Assembly (NCBI GenBank): GCA_902778325.1 | Contig: CACYWZ010000014.1 | Location: forward strand, 1 to 48,714 | Reading direction: 5' to 3' | Origin: an uncultured Spirochaetaceae bacterium | GTDB lineage: Bacteria; Spirochaetota; Spirochaetia; Treponematales; Treponemataceae | Length of the DNA stretch: 48,714 bases | In this document: positions 24,912 to 33,938 of the stretch, in pieces | Layout of the letters: every line of letters begins with the position of its first letter | Numbering within the stretch: the first letter of the stretch is position 1 | Made by a program: the position numbers and the translations under genes | The notes under the pieces: generated by a model | The model's database searches: none | Told to the model about the DNA's origin: nothing | The model's input: the letters and a program-made list of their open reading frames with translations, nothing else

Positions 24912-25914
24912 CGCTGAACAAGAACTTGTTTCAATTGCTGTTAGTGGAATAACTTTTCTTTCAGCGCGAGAAAAACTACTTTTATATAACTCTATTGCTT
25001 CTGTAGACGAAATGTCTAAAATGAGTGTTAATGATATATCCAATGTTGTTGGACGAAAAGTTTTATCTCGGTCTTGGGATGGAAATAGTATTCCTGCAAG
25101 TGCGCGTCGCTCTCGTGCAATAATGCATACTTTTGATATAAAGTATGTAACGGTTATGTCTGAAAATTATCCAGACGGACTTCAAAATATTGCCGATAAA
25201 CCTTTTTCTATTTTTTATCGCGGTAATTTTGATATTTTGAAAAATCCTTGTGTAGGAGTTGTTGGCTCAAGGCTTTTAACTCCTGATGGAAGGCGGGAGA
25301 CTATTGATTTTTCAAAATCTGCTGCAGATAAAGGTTTTACAGTTGTTAGTGGACTTGCTTCTGGTGCTGATTCTGCGGCTCATGTTGGTGCTTTAAAATC
25401 TGATTCTGGTCGGACTGTAGCAGTTTTGCCTAGTGGAATTGACACTATTGTACCAGCTGGAAACAAATCAATTGCTGCTGCTATAATAAAGAGAGGCTGT
25501 TTATTGAGTGAATATCCTCCAGGGACGCCTCCATTGAATTGGCGTTTTGTGCAACGTAATCGTATTATTGCAGGATTGTCTTCCGATATTGTTATAGTTC
25601 AAGCACCTCCTGCAAGTGGCTCTTTAATTACTGCTGACTTTGCAATTGATTATGGACGTGAACTTTATGTATTAAAATCATCGTTTGAAAAAAAAGCACT
25701 TTCAGTAGCGATGATGAAAAAAAATAAAATCGAAGCAGCAAAAGTTGCAGGAACTAGAAAATATACACGAAAAGTTAAAAGTATTTGTGAGTATATTTCT
25801 GAAGATGGAGTTCCTGTTATTGATGATTTTAATGATTTTTTGAAATGCAAATTAGAAGCACCCGGTGAACGTTTTTTTGATGTATCCGAGTTTATTAAAT
25901 TTTTTGAAATATAA
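24889..25914 (+). CDS. dprA: DNA-processing protein (single-strand DNA/RecA loader)
   Basis: DprA binds incoming single-stranded DNA and loads RecA during transformation. The 341-residue protein has the Rossmann-like DprA core: CVGVVGSRLLTPDGRRE, VSGLASGADSAAHVGAL, TVAVLPSGIDTIVPAGNK, LLSEYPPGTPPLNWRFVQRN, RIIAGLSSDIVIVQAP and SGSLITADFAIDYGRELYVL. The N-terminus has the SAM-like helical region (SAREKLLLYNSIASVDEM). The start lies inside the end of the TPR lipoprotein gene. Presence in many non-competent bacteria means competence should not be inferred from it alone. Confidence 0.92.
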   Translation: MLDTKKTSAEQELVSIAVSGITFLSAREKLLLYNSIASVDEMSKMSVNDISNVVGRKVLSRSWDGNSIPASARRSRAIMHTFDIKYVTVMSENYPDGLQNIADKPFSIFYRGNFDILKNPCVGVVGSRLLTPDGRRETIDFSKSAADKGFTVVSGLASGADSAAHVGALKSDSGRTVAVLPSGIDTIVPAGNKSIAAAIIKRGCLLSEYPPGTPPLNWRFVQRNRIIAGLSSDIVIVQAPPASGSLITADFAIDYGRELYVLKSSFEKKALSVAMMKKNKIEAAKVAGTRKYTRKVKSICEYISEDGVPVIDDFNDFLKCKLEAPGERFFDVSEFIKFFEI

Positions 25915-25936
25915 TTTGTGCTTCAGGAGTTGAAGT

Positions 25937-28141
25937 ATGGCTCAGAGCAAGAGCATTAATCAGAAATTGAGCGTAAAAAAAGCGCCAAAAAAAACAAAGA
26001 AACATGTCCTCGTTATTGTTGAGTCTCCTGCAAAGGCGAAGACAATAGAGCATTATTTGGGTAGTGGATATACAGTAAAAGCTTCAATGGGGCATCTTAT
26101 AGATTTGCCTAGAAGCCGAATGGGTGTAAAAATTGAGGAGAATTTTCAACCTGAGTACATTACTGTTCGTGGTCGCGCTGCGTTATTGCATGAGTTACAA
26201 AAAGATGCAAAAAATAGTGATGAAGTTCTTCTTGCGTCTGATAATGATCGCGAAGGAGAGGCTATTGCTTGGCATTTGAGCAAAGCACTTTCTCCAAAAA
26301 CTGATGCTACGATACAAAGAATTGTTTTCAATGAAATTACACCAATCGCGATAAAAGAAGCTGTTAAACATCCAGGTGAAATTGATGAAGCGAAAGTGAA
26401 TGCTCAAAAAGCGCGTAGAGTTCTTGACCGTCTTGTTGGTTATAATTTGAGTCCTATACTTTGGAAAAAGGTAAAAAATGGTCTTTCTGCAGGGCGTGTT
26501 CAATCTGTTGCGCTTCGTCTTATTTGTGAAAGGGAAGAGGAACTTGAAAATTTTACTCCAGAAGAATTCTGGACTCTAAATGCAGATTTCACGAAAGCTC
26601 GTTCAAAATTAAAAACTCAATTAGTGCTTTTTGATGATAAAAAGCCTGAATTAAAGAGTGAGAGTGAAGTTAATGCAATTATCGAAAAAATAAAAGAAGC
26701 AGAATTTTCTGTTCAATCTATAAAAGAATCTGACAGAAGTGCTAAACCTAAGCCTCCATTTACGACTTCGAAAATGCAGCAGTCAAGTGCAAATCGTCTT
26801 GGATTTACTTCTAAGAAAACTATGCAAATTGCGCAGGAACTTTATGAAGGTATTACGATTGATTCAACTCGAGTTGGATTGATTACATACATGCGAACAG
26901 ATTCTGTTAGAATTTCTCAAACTGCACTTGATGATGTTAGAAAGTGGCTTTCTAAAAATCATCCTGATTCACTTCCAGAAGAACAGATTATTTATACTGT
27001 TGGAAAAGGTGCTCAAGATGCTCACGAATGTATTCGTCCAACTTATGTAAGTTACACTCCTGAAGTTGTTGCAAAATATTTGACGAATGACCAATTGAAA
27101 CTTTATACACTTGTTTGGGAGCGATTTGTTGCAAGCCAAATGAAAGATGCGAAAATTCGCACTACAACGATTGATATTACAGGTGGAAATGCTGTTTTTA
27201 GAGTTTCAGCAAGTAGACTTTTGGAAAAGGGGTTTTATGAGATTGTAAAACTTCTTGTTTCAAAGAAAGATGTTTCTGAATCATTGCCTGCTCTTAAGAT
27301 TGGTGATGTTGTTCAATCTCAATCATTTTATGGTGAGCAGCATTTTACTCAAGGACCTGCTCGTTATAGTGATGCTTCTATGGTAAAAACTCTGGAAGAA
27401 AAGGGAATTGGTCGTCCTTCAACATATGCACCTATAATTTCTGTTTTGCTTGATAGATATTATGTTACAAGAGCAAATAAGCAACTTGTTCCAACTCAGC
27501 TTGGAAAAATTATCAGCAAAATTCTTGTAGAGTCATTCCCTGATGTTATAAACGAGCATTTTACTGCGGATGTTGAGAACAAACTGGATTTAATAGACCA
27601 AAATAAACTTGTTTGGAATAGTATGATTGGTGATTTTTTCGTACCATTCAAAAAACAAGTTGAAAATGTAATGGATACTCAAGAAAGCCTTAAGGGTACA
27701 CTTGATGAAGTAACTGAAATGAAATGTGAAAAATGTGGACGCCCACTTTTGAAAAAACTTGGTCGATTCGGATTTTTCCTTGCTTGTTCAGGATTCCCTG
27801 AGTGCCGTAATACAAAGAGTATTCCTCTTGCACATTGTCCAAAATGCGGTGGAGATATTGTTGCTCGAAGAACTCACAATCGCGGAAAAGAATTTTTTGG
27901 TTGCACGAACTATCCTGAGTGTGATTTTATTACACATTTCAAGCCACTTGATGTTTGTTGCCCAAAATGTGGTTGGTTTTTGGTTGAAAAATACGACAAG
28001 AAAAATGGTTCGTATAAATCTTGCATAAATCCAGATTGTGATTATTTGCATTCAGGCGACGAAGAGCAAACCGCTGCTGAAAATGCTGCAACTCTTCAAG
28101 ATTTTGCAGCTTCACAGGAAATTGTCGATAAAGGTGAATAA
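25937..28141 (+). CDS. topA: DNA topoisomerase I
   Basis: This type IA enzyme relaxes negative supercoils. The 734-residue protein has an N-terminal TOPRIM domain (LVIVESPAKAKTIEHYLG, then ASDNDREGEAIAWHL with the DxDxE metal ligands) and the catalytic Tyr in GLITYMRTDSVR. The C-terminus has three Cys4 zinc ribbons (CEKCGRPLLKKLGRFGFFLAC, CPKCGGDIVARR, CCPKCGWFLVEKY). The basic N-terminal tail of about 20 residues is an extra feature. GGAG precedes the ATG. It overlaps xerD by one base. Confidence 0.96.
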   Translation: MAQSKSINQKLSVKKAPKKTKKHVLVIVESPAKAKTIEHYLGSGYTVKASMGHLIDLPRSRMGVKIEENFQPEYITVRGRAALLHELQKDAKNSDEVLLASDNDREGEAIAWHLSKALSPKTDATIQRIVFNEITPIAIKEAVKHPGEIDEAKVNAQKARRVLDRLVGYNLSPILWKKVKNGLSAGRVQSVALRLICEREEELENFTPEEFWTLNADFTKARSKLKTQLVLFDDKKPELKSESEVNAIIEKIKEAEFSVQSIKESDRSAKPKPPFTTSKMQQSSANRLGFTSKKTMQIAQELYEGITIDSTRVGLITYMRTDSVRISQTALDDVRKWLSKNHPDSLPEEQIIYTVGKGAQDAHECIRPTYVSYTPEVVAKYLTNDQLKLYTLVWERFVASQMKDAKIRTTTIDITGGNAVFRVSASRLLEKGFYEIVKLLVSKKDVSESLPALKIGDVVQSQSFYGEQHFTQGPARYSDASMVKTLEEKGIGRPSTYAPIISVLLDRYYVTRANKQLVPTQLGKIISKILVESFPDVINEHFTADVENKLDLIDQNKLVWNSMIGDFFVPFKKQVENVMDTQESLKGTLDEVTEMKCEKCGRPLLKKLGRFGFFLACSGFPECRNTKSIPLAHCPKCGGDIVARRTHNRGKEFFGCTNYPECDFITHFKPLDVCCPKCGWFLVEKYDKKNGSYKSCINPDCDYLHSGDEEQTAAENAATLQDFAASQEIVDKGE

Positions 28142-29073
28142 TGACTGTAGAAGAAGCTGGCGGCGAATATTTGAGCTATGTTGAAAATGTGCAGATGCTT
28201 TCTCAGAACACTGTAGATGCTTATAAACGTGATTTTTCTCAGTTTATGGCATTAGTCGGTGCGAAGAAGCAAATGCACGATATTACGCTTGATGAACTTC
28301 GTTCATGCGTTGGTGCTCTTTCTCGAAAAAATCGCGCTGCGGCTTCTATAAATCGTTTTATTGTGTCGGTTCATAAACTTTTTGCGTATTGCAGAAAGTG
28401 GGGATATATCTCGAATAATATTTCGACAGAATTAAAATCTGTGAAATTGCCAAAACGAGTCCCTAAGTTTTTGACACAAAAAGAAATCGATTCGATTTGT
28501 ATGCAGCCAGCAGAAACTCCTTTGTTGTGGGAGGCTCGCGATAAAGCAATTTTAGAGTTTTTGTATTCAACAGGTTGCCGTGTTAGTGAAGTTTCGAATT
28601 TGAATGTTCGAGATTTGTCAGCAGATAGAAAATCTGCTATGGTAACAGGAAAAGGCAATAAGGATAGACTTGTTTTTCTTGAGGAAGATGCACAGAAGGC
28701 TGTTGAAAAGTATCTTACAGAAAGAAAATGTCGTTTTCCTGAAATAACAGATAATGATTCGCTTTTTTTGAATCAGCGAGGAACTCGCCTTACCAGACGA
28801 GGAATTGCGCTTATTATAGCACGTTATTCTGGTGCTGAGGGTACGAATTATCATGCTTTCCCGCACATGTTTAGACATACATTTGCAACAGCAATGCTTT
28901 CGGCAGGTGCTGATGTTCGTGTGATTCAGAAAATGCTTGGGCATGAAAATATTTCAACCACGCAAAAGTATACACACATTACAACAGAGCAATTGATTCA
29001 GACGTATAATAAGGCCTTCCCTCATGGAAGAAGACATAATAACGATGAAAAAGGAGATAACAATGGAAAATGA
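28141..29073 (+). CDS. xerD: XerD-type tyrosine recombinase
   Basis: This 310-residue recombinase has the catalytic set Arg in [15 protein letters not shown], Lys in [26 protein letters not shown], His in [12 protein letters not shown] and Tyr in KYTHIT. It is distinct from the XerC-type gene 5 kb upstream; the two probably form a heterotetramer on dif. Start ATG shares its A with the topA stop (TAATG). The gene extends past the start of hslV, whose ribosome-binding site lies inside its 3' end. Confidence 0.9.
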   Translation: MTVEEAGGEYLSYVENVQMLSQNTVDAYKRDFSQFMALVGAKKQMHDITLDELRSCVGALSRKNRAAASINRFIVSVHKLFAYCRKWGYISNNISTELKSVKLPKRVPKFLTQKEIDSICMQPAETPLLWEARDKAILEFLYSTGCRVSEVSNLNVRDLSADRKSAMVTGKGNKDRLVFLEEDAQKAVEKYLTERKCRFPEITDNDSLFLNQRGTRLTRRGIALIIARYSGAEGTNYHAFPHMFRHTFATAMLSAGADVRVIQKMLGHENISTTQKYTHITTEQLIQTYNKAFPHGRRHNNDEKGDNNGK

Positions 29074-29614
29074 ACGTCAATTTGAAAAAATCCGTAGCAC
29101 AACTGTCATAGCTGTTAAGAGAGGAGACCATGTTGCGATGGCTGGCGATGGTCAAGTAACTATGGGAAATACAGTGATGAAAGGCAATGCCAGAAAAGTT
29201 CGCAGAATTTATGATGGCAAGGTTTTGACAGGTTTTGCAGGCGCTACAGCCGATGCTTTTACACTATTTGACAAGTTTGAGGCAAAACTAAAAGAATTCA
29301 ATGGCGATATTGTGAGAAGCGCAGTTGAACTTGCAAAACAATGGCGAACAGACCGTATGCTCAGCAAACTTGAGGCTCTTCTTTTGGTTGCTAACAAAGA
29401 TAAGTTGCTGTTGATTTCAGGTTCTGGAGATGTCATTGAGCCTGAAAAAGATGTAATCGCGATTGGGTCCGGTGGAAATTACGCCTATGCAGCCGCTCTT
29501 GCTTACATGGAAACTAGTGATTTGTCTGCAAAAGAAATTGCAGAGCGAAGCCTTAAAATCGCAGGTCAAATCTGTATCTATACAAATAATCACGTTACGG
29601 TGGAGGAACTTTAA
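29063..29614 (+). CDS. hslV: ATP-dependent protease peptidase subunit HslV
   Basis: HslV is the proteasome-like peptidase of HslUV. The ATG at 29063 follows AAAAAGGAGATAAC; the longer frame from 29024 runs inside xerD and is not chosen. The 183-residue product begins [12 protein letters not shown] and then [21 protein letters not shown], the mature N-terminus of the family, so a 12-residue propeptide may be removed to expose the catalytic Thr. [13 protein letters not shown] near the end is also typical. It is paired with hslU directly downstream. Confidence 0.94.
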   Translation: MENERQFEKIRSTTVIAVKRGDHVAMAGDGQVTMGNTVMKGNARKVRRIYDGKVLTGFAGATADAFTLFDKFEAKLKEFNGDIVRSAVELAKQWRTDRMLSKLEALLLVANKDKLLLISGSGDVIEPEKDVIAIGSGGNYAYAAALAYMETSDLSAKEIAERSLKIAGQICIYTNNHVTVEEL

Positions 29615-29617
29615 TTT

Positions 29618-31108
29618 ATGGAAAACGAAACAAAGAGTCCAAAAATAGATGAGTCAAAACTTTTGCCAGTTCTTGATTTGACTCCAAAGCAGATAGTTGA
29701 AAAACTCGACACATACATAATTGGACAGAAAAATGCAAAGCGCTGCGTTGCTGTTGCACTCAGAAACCGCACTCGCAGACTTCGCCTTGACGCAGATATT
29801 CAAGACGAAATTGCGCCAAAAAACATTTTGATGATTGGACCTACAGGCGTTGGAAAAACAGAAATTGCCCGTCGTCTTGCAAAATTGTGCAATGCACCGT
29901 TTCTCAAAGTTGAAGCAACAAAATATACCGAAGTAGGTTATGTCGGTCGTGATGTTGAAAGCATGGTTCGCGATTTGATGGCTGTTGGCTATAACGATGT
30001 AAAGCGTGAAATGCAGGAGCAGTTAAAAGAATCTTGCAAACCTCGTGTTGAAGAAGATTTGCTTGATTTGCTTTTGCCAGGAAGCGGTAAAAAGGCGAAA
30101 AAAGAAAAGAATGCTCCAGCTCTTCCTATGTCAATATTTGGAATGAGCGTTCCGTCAGAAAACGATAATGCAGAGAAAAAAGAAATCCCACAGGAAGAAA
30201 AAGAAGCGGATTGTGAACAGTTAAAGTCAACCCGTGAAAAATTCCGCCAGATGCTTCGTGATGGCGTTCTTGAAGAGCGCGAAGTTGAGGTTTCTGTCGA
30301 GCGGTCAAACAGAATGCCGTCAATGCAAATCATTGCAGGAGGCAGCATGGACGACCTCGAAAGCGGAATGCAAGACATTGCAAACATGCTTTCAGGAGGA
30401 CGCTCACACAAAAAGACTGTAACAGTAAAAGAAGCGCGCCAGATTTTGCTTGAGAAGAATCTTGAAAAAATGACAGACCCTGACAAAGTTGCAGACATTG
30501 CAAAGAAGCGTGTCGAGCAGATGGGAATTATCTTTATTGACGAAATCGACAAAATCGCTGTCCGTGGCGGTCAGTCAAGTGGTCGCGACGTTAGCCGAGA
30601 AGGTGTTCAGCGCGATATTCTTCCGATTGTTGAGGGAAGCAACGTAAACACACGCTATGGCGTTGTTGATACAACACATATTCTTTTTGTTGCGGCAGGT
30701 GCGTTCAGCGTTGCCGCTCCGAGCGACCTCATTCCTGAACTTCAGGGACGCTTCCCGCTTCGTGTTCAGCTCGATTCGCTCAATGCACAGGATTTCAAGC
30801 GTATCCTCATTGAGCCGAAGAATGCTCTCATCAAGCAGTATAAATCGCTTTTGGCAACAGAAGGCGTCACACTTGAGTTCACAGACGATGCTATCGACCG
30901 ACTTAGCTATCTTGCAGAGGAAGTCAACAGAAAATCTGAGAACATCGGAGCGCGTCGATTGCAGACAATTATGGAAACAGTCCTTGAGGATATTTCATTC
31001 TCTGCGGACGAACATAGCGGAGAAACAATTTCGATTACAAAAGACTTTGTAGACGAAAAACTCAAAGACGTTATCGAAGACCAAGATATTTCACGATATA
31101 TTCTCTAG
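29618..31108 (+). CDS. hslU: HslUV protease ATPase subunit
   Basis: HslU unfolds substrates and feeds them to HslV. The 496-residue AAA+ protein has LDTYIIGQKNAKRCVAVALRNR, Walker A GPTGVGKTE (74-82), the pore motif in TEVGYVGRDVESMVRDL, Walker B IIFIDEIDKIA, and GRFPLRVQL. The I-domain (about 150-260) is long and carries a Lys/Glu-rich stretch. The C-terminus ISRYIL is the tail that docks into HslV. It begins four bases after hslV. Base composition here is visibly richer in G and C than in the upstream division genes. Confidence 0.96.
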   Translation: MENETKSPKIDESKLLPVLDLTPKQIVEKLDTYIIGQKNAKRCVAVALRNRTRRLRLDADIQDEIAPKNILMIGPTGVGKTEIARRLAKLCNAPFLKVEATKYTEVGYVGRDVESMVRDLMAVGYNDVKREMQEQLKESCKPRVEEDLLDLLLPGSGKKAKKEKNAPALPMSIFGMSVPSENDNAEKKEIPQEEKEADCEQLKSTREKFRQMLRDGVLEEREVEVSVERSNRMPSMQIIAGGSMDDLESGMQDIANMLSGGRSHKKTVTVKEARQILLEKNLEKMTDPDKVADIAKKRVEQMGIIFIDEIDKIAVRGGQSSGRDVSREGVQRDILPIVEGSNVNTRYGVVDTTHILFVAAGAFSVAAPSDLIPELQGRFPLRVQLDSLNAQDFKRILIEPKNALIKQYKSLLATEGVTLEFTDDAIDRLSYLAEEVNRKSENIGARRLQTIMETVLEDISFSADEHSGETISITKDFVDEKLKDVIEDQDISRYIL

Positions 31109-31149
31109 ATTTGCTAAATCTCGCGGCAGGTAGTACCGATAAGAAAAAT

Positions 31150-31566
31150 ATGAATAGTTTTATGCGTTCCGTTGATATGCTCCAGCGTGCTCTGGATGTA
31201 AATACACTCAGATATCAGGTTACAGCAAATAATCTTGCTAATTCTGAAGTGCCGAATTTCAAGCGTACCTCTGTTTGTTTTGAAAGCGAATTGAAGCGCG
31301 CTCTTGAAAGCGAGAAAAATGACAAAGACGCTTTTCATATGGTAACAACAGATGAGCGGCACATAAGTTCGTCTGCTCCCTACGATTACCGAACGGTAGA
31401 GCCTCGCCGCGTCGTTGATTACACAACTTCGCTTAAGGCAAATGGCAACAATGTTGACGCAGAACAAGAAGCAATGCAGATTATGAAAATCCAGATGGAT
31501 TATCGATTGCTCACTCAACTTGAAAACTTTGAGTTCAATCAAATGAAAATTGCAATGAAAAAATAA
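31150..31566 (+). CDS. flgB: Flagellar basal-body rod protein FlgB
   Basis: FlgB is a proximal-rod subunit of the flagellar basal body. The ATG at 31150 gives MNSFMRSVDMLQRALDVNTL and 138 residues, a normal length; the upstream TTG frame from 31111 is less likely. The rod-protein signature NNLANSEVPNFKRT is present, and the C-terminus (MQIMKIQMDYRLLTQLEN) forms the helix that packs in the rod. It follows hslU by about 40 bases with no terminator. Confidence 0.93.
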   Translation: MNSFMRSVDMLQRALDVNTLRYQVTANNLANSEVPNFKRTSVCFESELKRALESEKNDKDAFHMVTTDERHISSSAPYDYRTVEPRRVVDYTTSLKANGNNVDAEQEAMQIMKIQMDYRLLTQLENFEFNQMKIAMKK

Positions 31567-31582
31567 AGAGAGGAATTAAAGT

Positions 31583-32038
31583 ATGGGTCTTTTTACAAGC
31601 ATCAACATTGCAGCGACAGGAATGAGCGTTGAACGTCTTCGCACAGACGTTATTTCAAACAATATTGCAAATGCATCTTCAACGAGAACACAGGAAGGCG
31701 GCGTTTTCAAGAGAAAGAGCGTAATCCTTGAACCTGTTGCGAAAAATCCACAGTGCAAGAATCCGTTTGTTCCAAACGAACTTGACAATGGCGCTGGCTC
31801 TGGAGTCCGCGTTCACGAAATCGTTACCGACACATCAGCAGGACGCCTTGTTTATGACCCGACGCACCCTGATGCGATAAAGTCAGGCCCGAACGCAGGA
31901 TACGTTGAATATCCGAATGTTAACATCGTTAACGAAATGGTTGATATGATTTCGGCTTCACGTGCATACGAAGCAAATGCTTCCGTTATTCAAGGCTCAA
32001 AAGAGATGTTCTCTTCCGCTATGGATATCGGCAGATAA
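31583..32038 (+). CDS. flgC: Flagellar basal-body rod protein FlgC
   Basis: This 151-residue rod protein starts MGLFTSINIAATGMSVERLR and has the signature VISNNIANASSTRTQEGG. Its C-terminal NIVNEMVDMISASRAYEANASVI is nearly invariant in FlgC. GAGAGGAATT precedes the ATG. It assembles with FlgB and FliE in the proximal rod. Confidence 0.95.
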   Translation: MGLFTSINIAATGMSVERLRTDVISNNIANASSTRTQEGGVFKRKSVILEPVAKNPQCKNPFVPNELDNGAGSGVRVHEIVTDTSAGRLVYDPTHPDAIKSGPNAGYVEYPNVNIVNEMVDMISASRAYEANASVIQGSKEMFSSAMDIGR

Positions 32039-32050
32039 GGAGGAGAATAA

Positions 32051-32389
32051 ATGTTTGGTTCTCTTGAGTTGACACGAACAGACCCTGCGCATATCGGAAC
32101 AGCGCCTCTTTCAGGAAAAGACAACGTTGGAAAAGTTGATATTCTTATTGGCGCAGAAGACGAGAAAAAAACAAAGTTCCAGAACTACCTTGTGGACGCA
32201 ATCAGCGCTCTCAACGAGCAGCAGATAGATGTCAATCACATTCAGGAGCAAGTTATCACAGACCCTGATTCAGTTGACATTCACGATGTAACGATTGCGA
32301 TGGCAAAAGCGCAGATGTCGCTTTCGCTTGCGCAGACCGTAATCGAGCGAGTCGTGCAGGGCTGGAACGAGATTTCAACATCACGATAA
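32051..32389 (+). CDS. fliE: Flagellar hook-basal body protein FliE
   Basis: FliE joins the MS ring (FliF) to the rod. The 112-residue protein has the family C-terminus DVTIAMAKAQMSLSLAQTVIERVVQGWNEI (quoted in part) and the central FQNYLVDAISALNEQQ. AAGGAGGAGAATAA gives a strong ribosome-binding site. In other treponemes, as I recall, fliF follows; here a terminator and a tRNA gene follow instead. Confidence 0.92.
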   Translation: MFGSLELTRTDPAHIGTAPLSGKDNVGKVDILIGAEDEKKTKFQNYLVDAISALNEQQIDVNHIQEQVITDPDSVDIHDVTIAMAKAQMSLSLAQTVIERVVQGWNEISTSR

Positions 32390-32405
32390 AAGATAATTCT
32401 TGAGC

Positions 32406-32446
32406 AAAAAGAGCCTGTTTTCAGAAAATGAAGCAGGCTTTTTTTG
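32406..32446 (+). terminator. Terminator closing the division-flagellar cluster
   Basis: AGCCTG (32412-32417) pairs with CAGGCT (32434-32439), flanked by A5 and T7. It lies just after fliE. Confidence 0.85.
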
Positions 32447-32539
32447 TTCCAGTTTCGGGAAGAGTGAAAAACAGTGAGTTAGCGTTTTCCCGTTCTGGGA
32501 AAGAAAAAATGAGGTGCTTTGAAAAGTATGTTCTAGAAA

Positions 32540-32612
32540 TTATTGTCATGCTGAACTCTTTTTTTGCATCTGCCTTGATTAAACAGATTCCGAAACAAGT
32601 TCGAAAGACAGT
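32540..32612. repeat. Decayed MITE-like remnant
   Basis: ATTGTCATGCTGAACT followed by GATTCCGAAACAAGTTCGAA matches internal parts of the elements at 8668 and 40557, but the terminal GGGCTGTCC repeats are gone. It lies between fliE and tRNA-Leu. Confidence 0.55.
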
Positions 32613-32622
32613 TAACACACCA

Positions 32623-32655
32623 GAAAAAAAAATCCCGCACAAAAGTTGTGCAGGC
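32623..32655 (-). terminator. Terminator of tRNA-Leu
   Basis: On the minus strand, GCACAA and TTGTGC form a perfect stem within a larger imperfect one (32634-32655), followed by T9 (the A-run at 32624-32632). It is ten bases beyond the tRNA 3' end. Confidence 0.75.
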
Positions 32656-32664
32656 AAAAAAATG

Positions 32665-32750
32665 TGCCAGGAACCGGAATCGAACCGGCACGACGTTTGA
32701 CTGTCGAGGGATTTTAAGTCCCTTGTGTCTACCAATTCCACCATCCTGGC
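32665..32750 (-). tRNA. tRNA-Leu (anticodon UAA)
   Basis: The minus strand gives an 86-base cloverleaf: acceptor GCCAGGA paired with TCCTGGC, D-loop with GGTAGACAC, anticodon stem AGGGA/TCCCT around CTTAAAA (anticodon TAA), a long variable arm typical of class II tRNAs, and T-loop GGTTCGATTCC. The discriminator is A, and CCA is not encoded. A terminator follows. Confidence 0.95.
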
Positions 32751-32803
32751 AACGAAGGTATAATAACACGAAAAGAATAATTTGTGCAAGGGTTTGCAAT
32801 TCG

Positions 32804-32832
32804 TTGCCAAAATTTTGCCGATTGAGTATGAT
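32804..32832 (+). promoter_or_regulatory. Promoter giving a leaderless tatD-type mRNA
   Basis: TTGCCA (32804-32809), 17 bases, then TATGAT (32827-32832). Seven bases later is the ATG at 32840, with no Shine-Dalgarno sequence. Transcription should start at or next to the ATG. Confidence 0.6.
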
Positions 32833-32839
32833 TTGACCT

Positions 32840-33718
32840 ATGTTTTCAGACACACATTTTCATTATGAACAAATAACACGCGGACGCGGCGTGAGCGGAG
32901 AGGCGATACTAAAAGACCTCGTTGCCCGCGATACTTTTTTTGCGCAAGACATCGGAACACACTGCGATGACCTTGCAAGCCGAATAGAGGCGCTTGAGGA
33001 AGACATCAGCGCTTTGAGAGCCGAAGATGGGGAAAAAGCACGCTCGATGCTGTATTTGAGCGCCGGAATCTGGCCCGCTCCTGAAGCAATCGTTGAAAGA
33101 AATGCGCAAGTTGCCGCCCTTGAAAGCGAGATTGCCCGCTTTCAAAAAGGAGATGGACTTGGAAAGAAAATCGTATCGCTTGGCGAGTGCGGACTTGACC
33201 GCCATTGGAACAAAGACGGCGCAGACGGTCGCGACAGCGCTGATTTTACGCCTGAGATGCTTGAAGGGGAGAGAGAATTGTTCCAGATGCAGCTTCTTCT
33301 TGCAAAAAAACTCTCCCTTCCCGTAATCGTTCACAGCCGCGACGCCGCAGAAGAAACGCTTGACTGCATAAAAAACATCGGCTATGACTTTGGCATTATC
33401 CATTGCTTTTCGTACGGCATAAACGAAGCCCGCGCGTTCTTGGACAGAGGCTGGTACATCAGCTTTTCAGGCTCAGTGACATACACAAAAAAATCACGCC
33501 TCGAAGAAATGCGCTCCCTCTTGAACTTTGTCCCGCTCGACAGAATCCTTCTTGAAACAGACGCGCCATATCTTGCTCCCTCTTCCCTCCGCGGAAGCGT
33601 GAACAATCCCGTCAACGTCGCCCTCACTTACCAGTATGTTGCAGACATGCGCCTCATGTGCGCTCAAGATTTGTCCCAAATAGTAGACCGCAACATAAAA
33701 GCGCTCTATCGCTTGTAG
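32840..33718 (+). CDS. TatD-family metal-dependent deoxyribonuclease/hydrolase
   Basis: This 292-residue protein has the TatD metal site: DTHFH at the N-terminus (residues 4-8), GECGLDRHW, PVIVHSRDAAEETLDCI, GIIHCFSYG, and ETDAPYLAPSSLRG near the end. Family members act as 3'-5' DNA exonucleases or phosphodiesterases in repair and RNA or DNA turnover. It is longer than usual by an insert after residue 40 with an acidic helix (EALEEDISALRAEDGEKAR). The mRNA appears leaderless. Array C follows 20 bases after the stop codon. Confidence 0.9.
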   Translation: MFSDTHFHYEQITRGRGVSGEAILKDLVARDTFFAQDIGTHCDDLASRIEALEEDISALRAEDGEKARSMLYLSAGIWPAPEAIVERNAQVAALESEIARFQKGDGLGKKIVSLGECGLDRHWNKDGADGRDSADFTPEMLEGERELFQMQLLLAKKLSLPVIVHSRDAAEETLDCIKNIGYDFGIIHCFSYGINEARAFLDRGWYISFSGSVTYTKKSRLEEMRSLLNFVPLDRILLETDAPYLAPSSLRGSVNNPVNVALTYQYVADMRLMCAQDLSQIVDRNIKALYRL

Positions 33719-33739
33719 CTGTGAAAACTCTTCCCCAAA

Positions 33740-33928
33740 GTCGGACGGAAGTCATCCCAAGTCGGACGAACTCCATCCCAAGTCGGACGAACTCCATCCC
33801 AAGTCGGACGGACTTCATCCCAAGTCGGACGGACTTCATCCCAAGTCGGACGAGCTTCATCCCAAGTCGGACGGACTTCATCCCAAGTCGGACGAGCTTC
33901 ATCCCAAGTCGGACAGAGTTTGTCCGAT
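33740..33928. repeat. Tandem array C: nine 21-bp units
   Basis: Units start with GTCGGAC every 21 bp from 33740 (33740, 33761 and so on to 33908). The rest of each unit is close to GAACTCCATCCCAA or GGACTTCATCCCAA. The ninth unit differs: it ends TTTGTCCGAT, so it folds back on its own GTCGGACA. The array starts 21 bases after the tatD-type stop. All minus-strand frames through it read repeated VRLGM heptads and are not genes. Confidence 0.9.
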
Positions 33929-33938
33929 GTTTTATTTT
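33909..33938 (+). terminator. Hairpin formed by the last unit of array C
   Basis: TCGGACA (33909-33915) pairs fully with TGTCCGA (33921-33927) around GAGTT, followed by TGTTTTATTTT. It is the likely terminator of the upstream gene, built from the repeat itself. A second inverted repeat, TATTTTGAC/GTCAAAATA (33933-33941 and 33957-33965), follows. Confidence 0.65.

Noticed and set aside
28141-29073. xerC and xerD as phage integrases
   Set aside because: Both sit in a conserved housekeeping order with division genes and have normal Xer length and motifs; no phage or attachment sequences are near.
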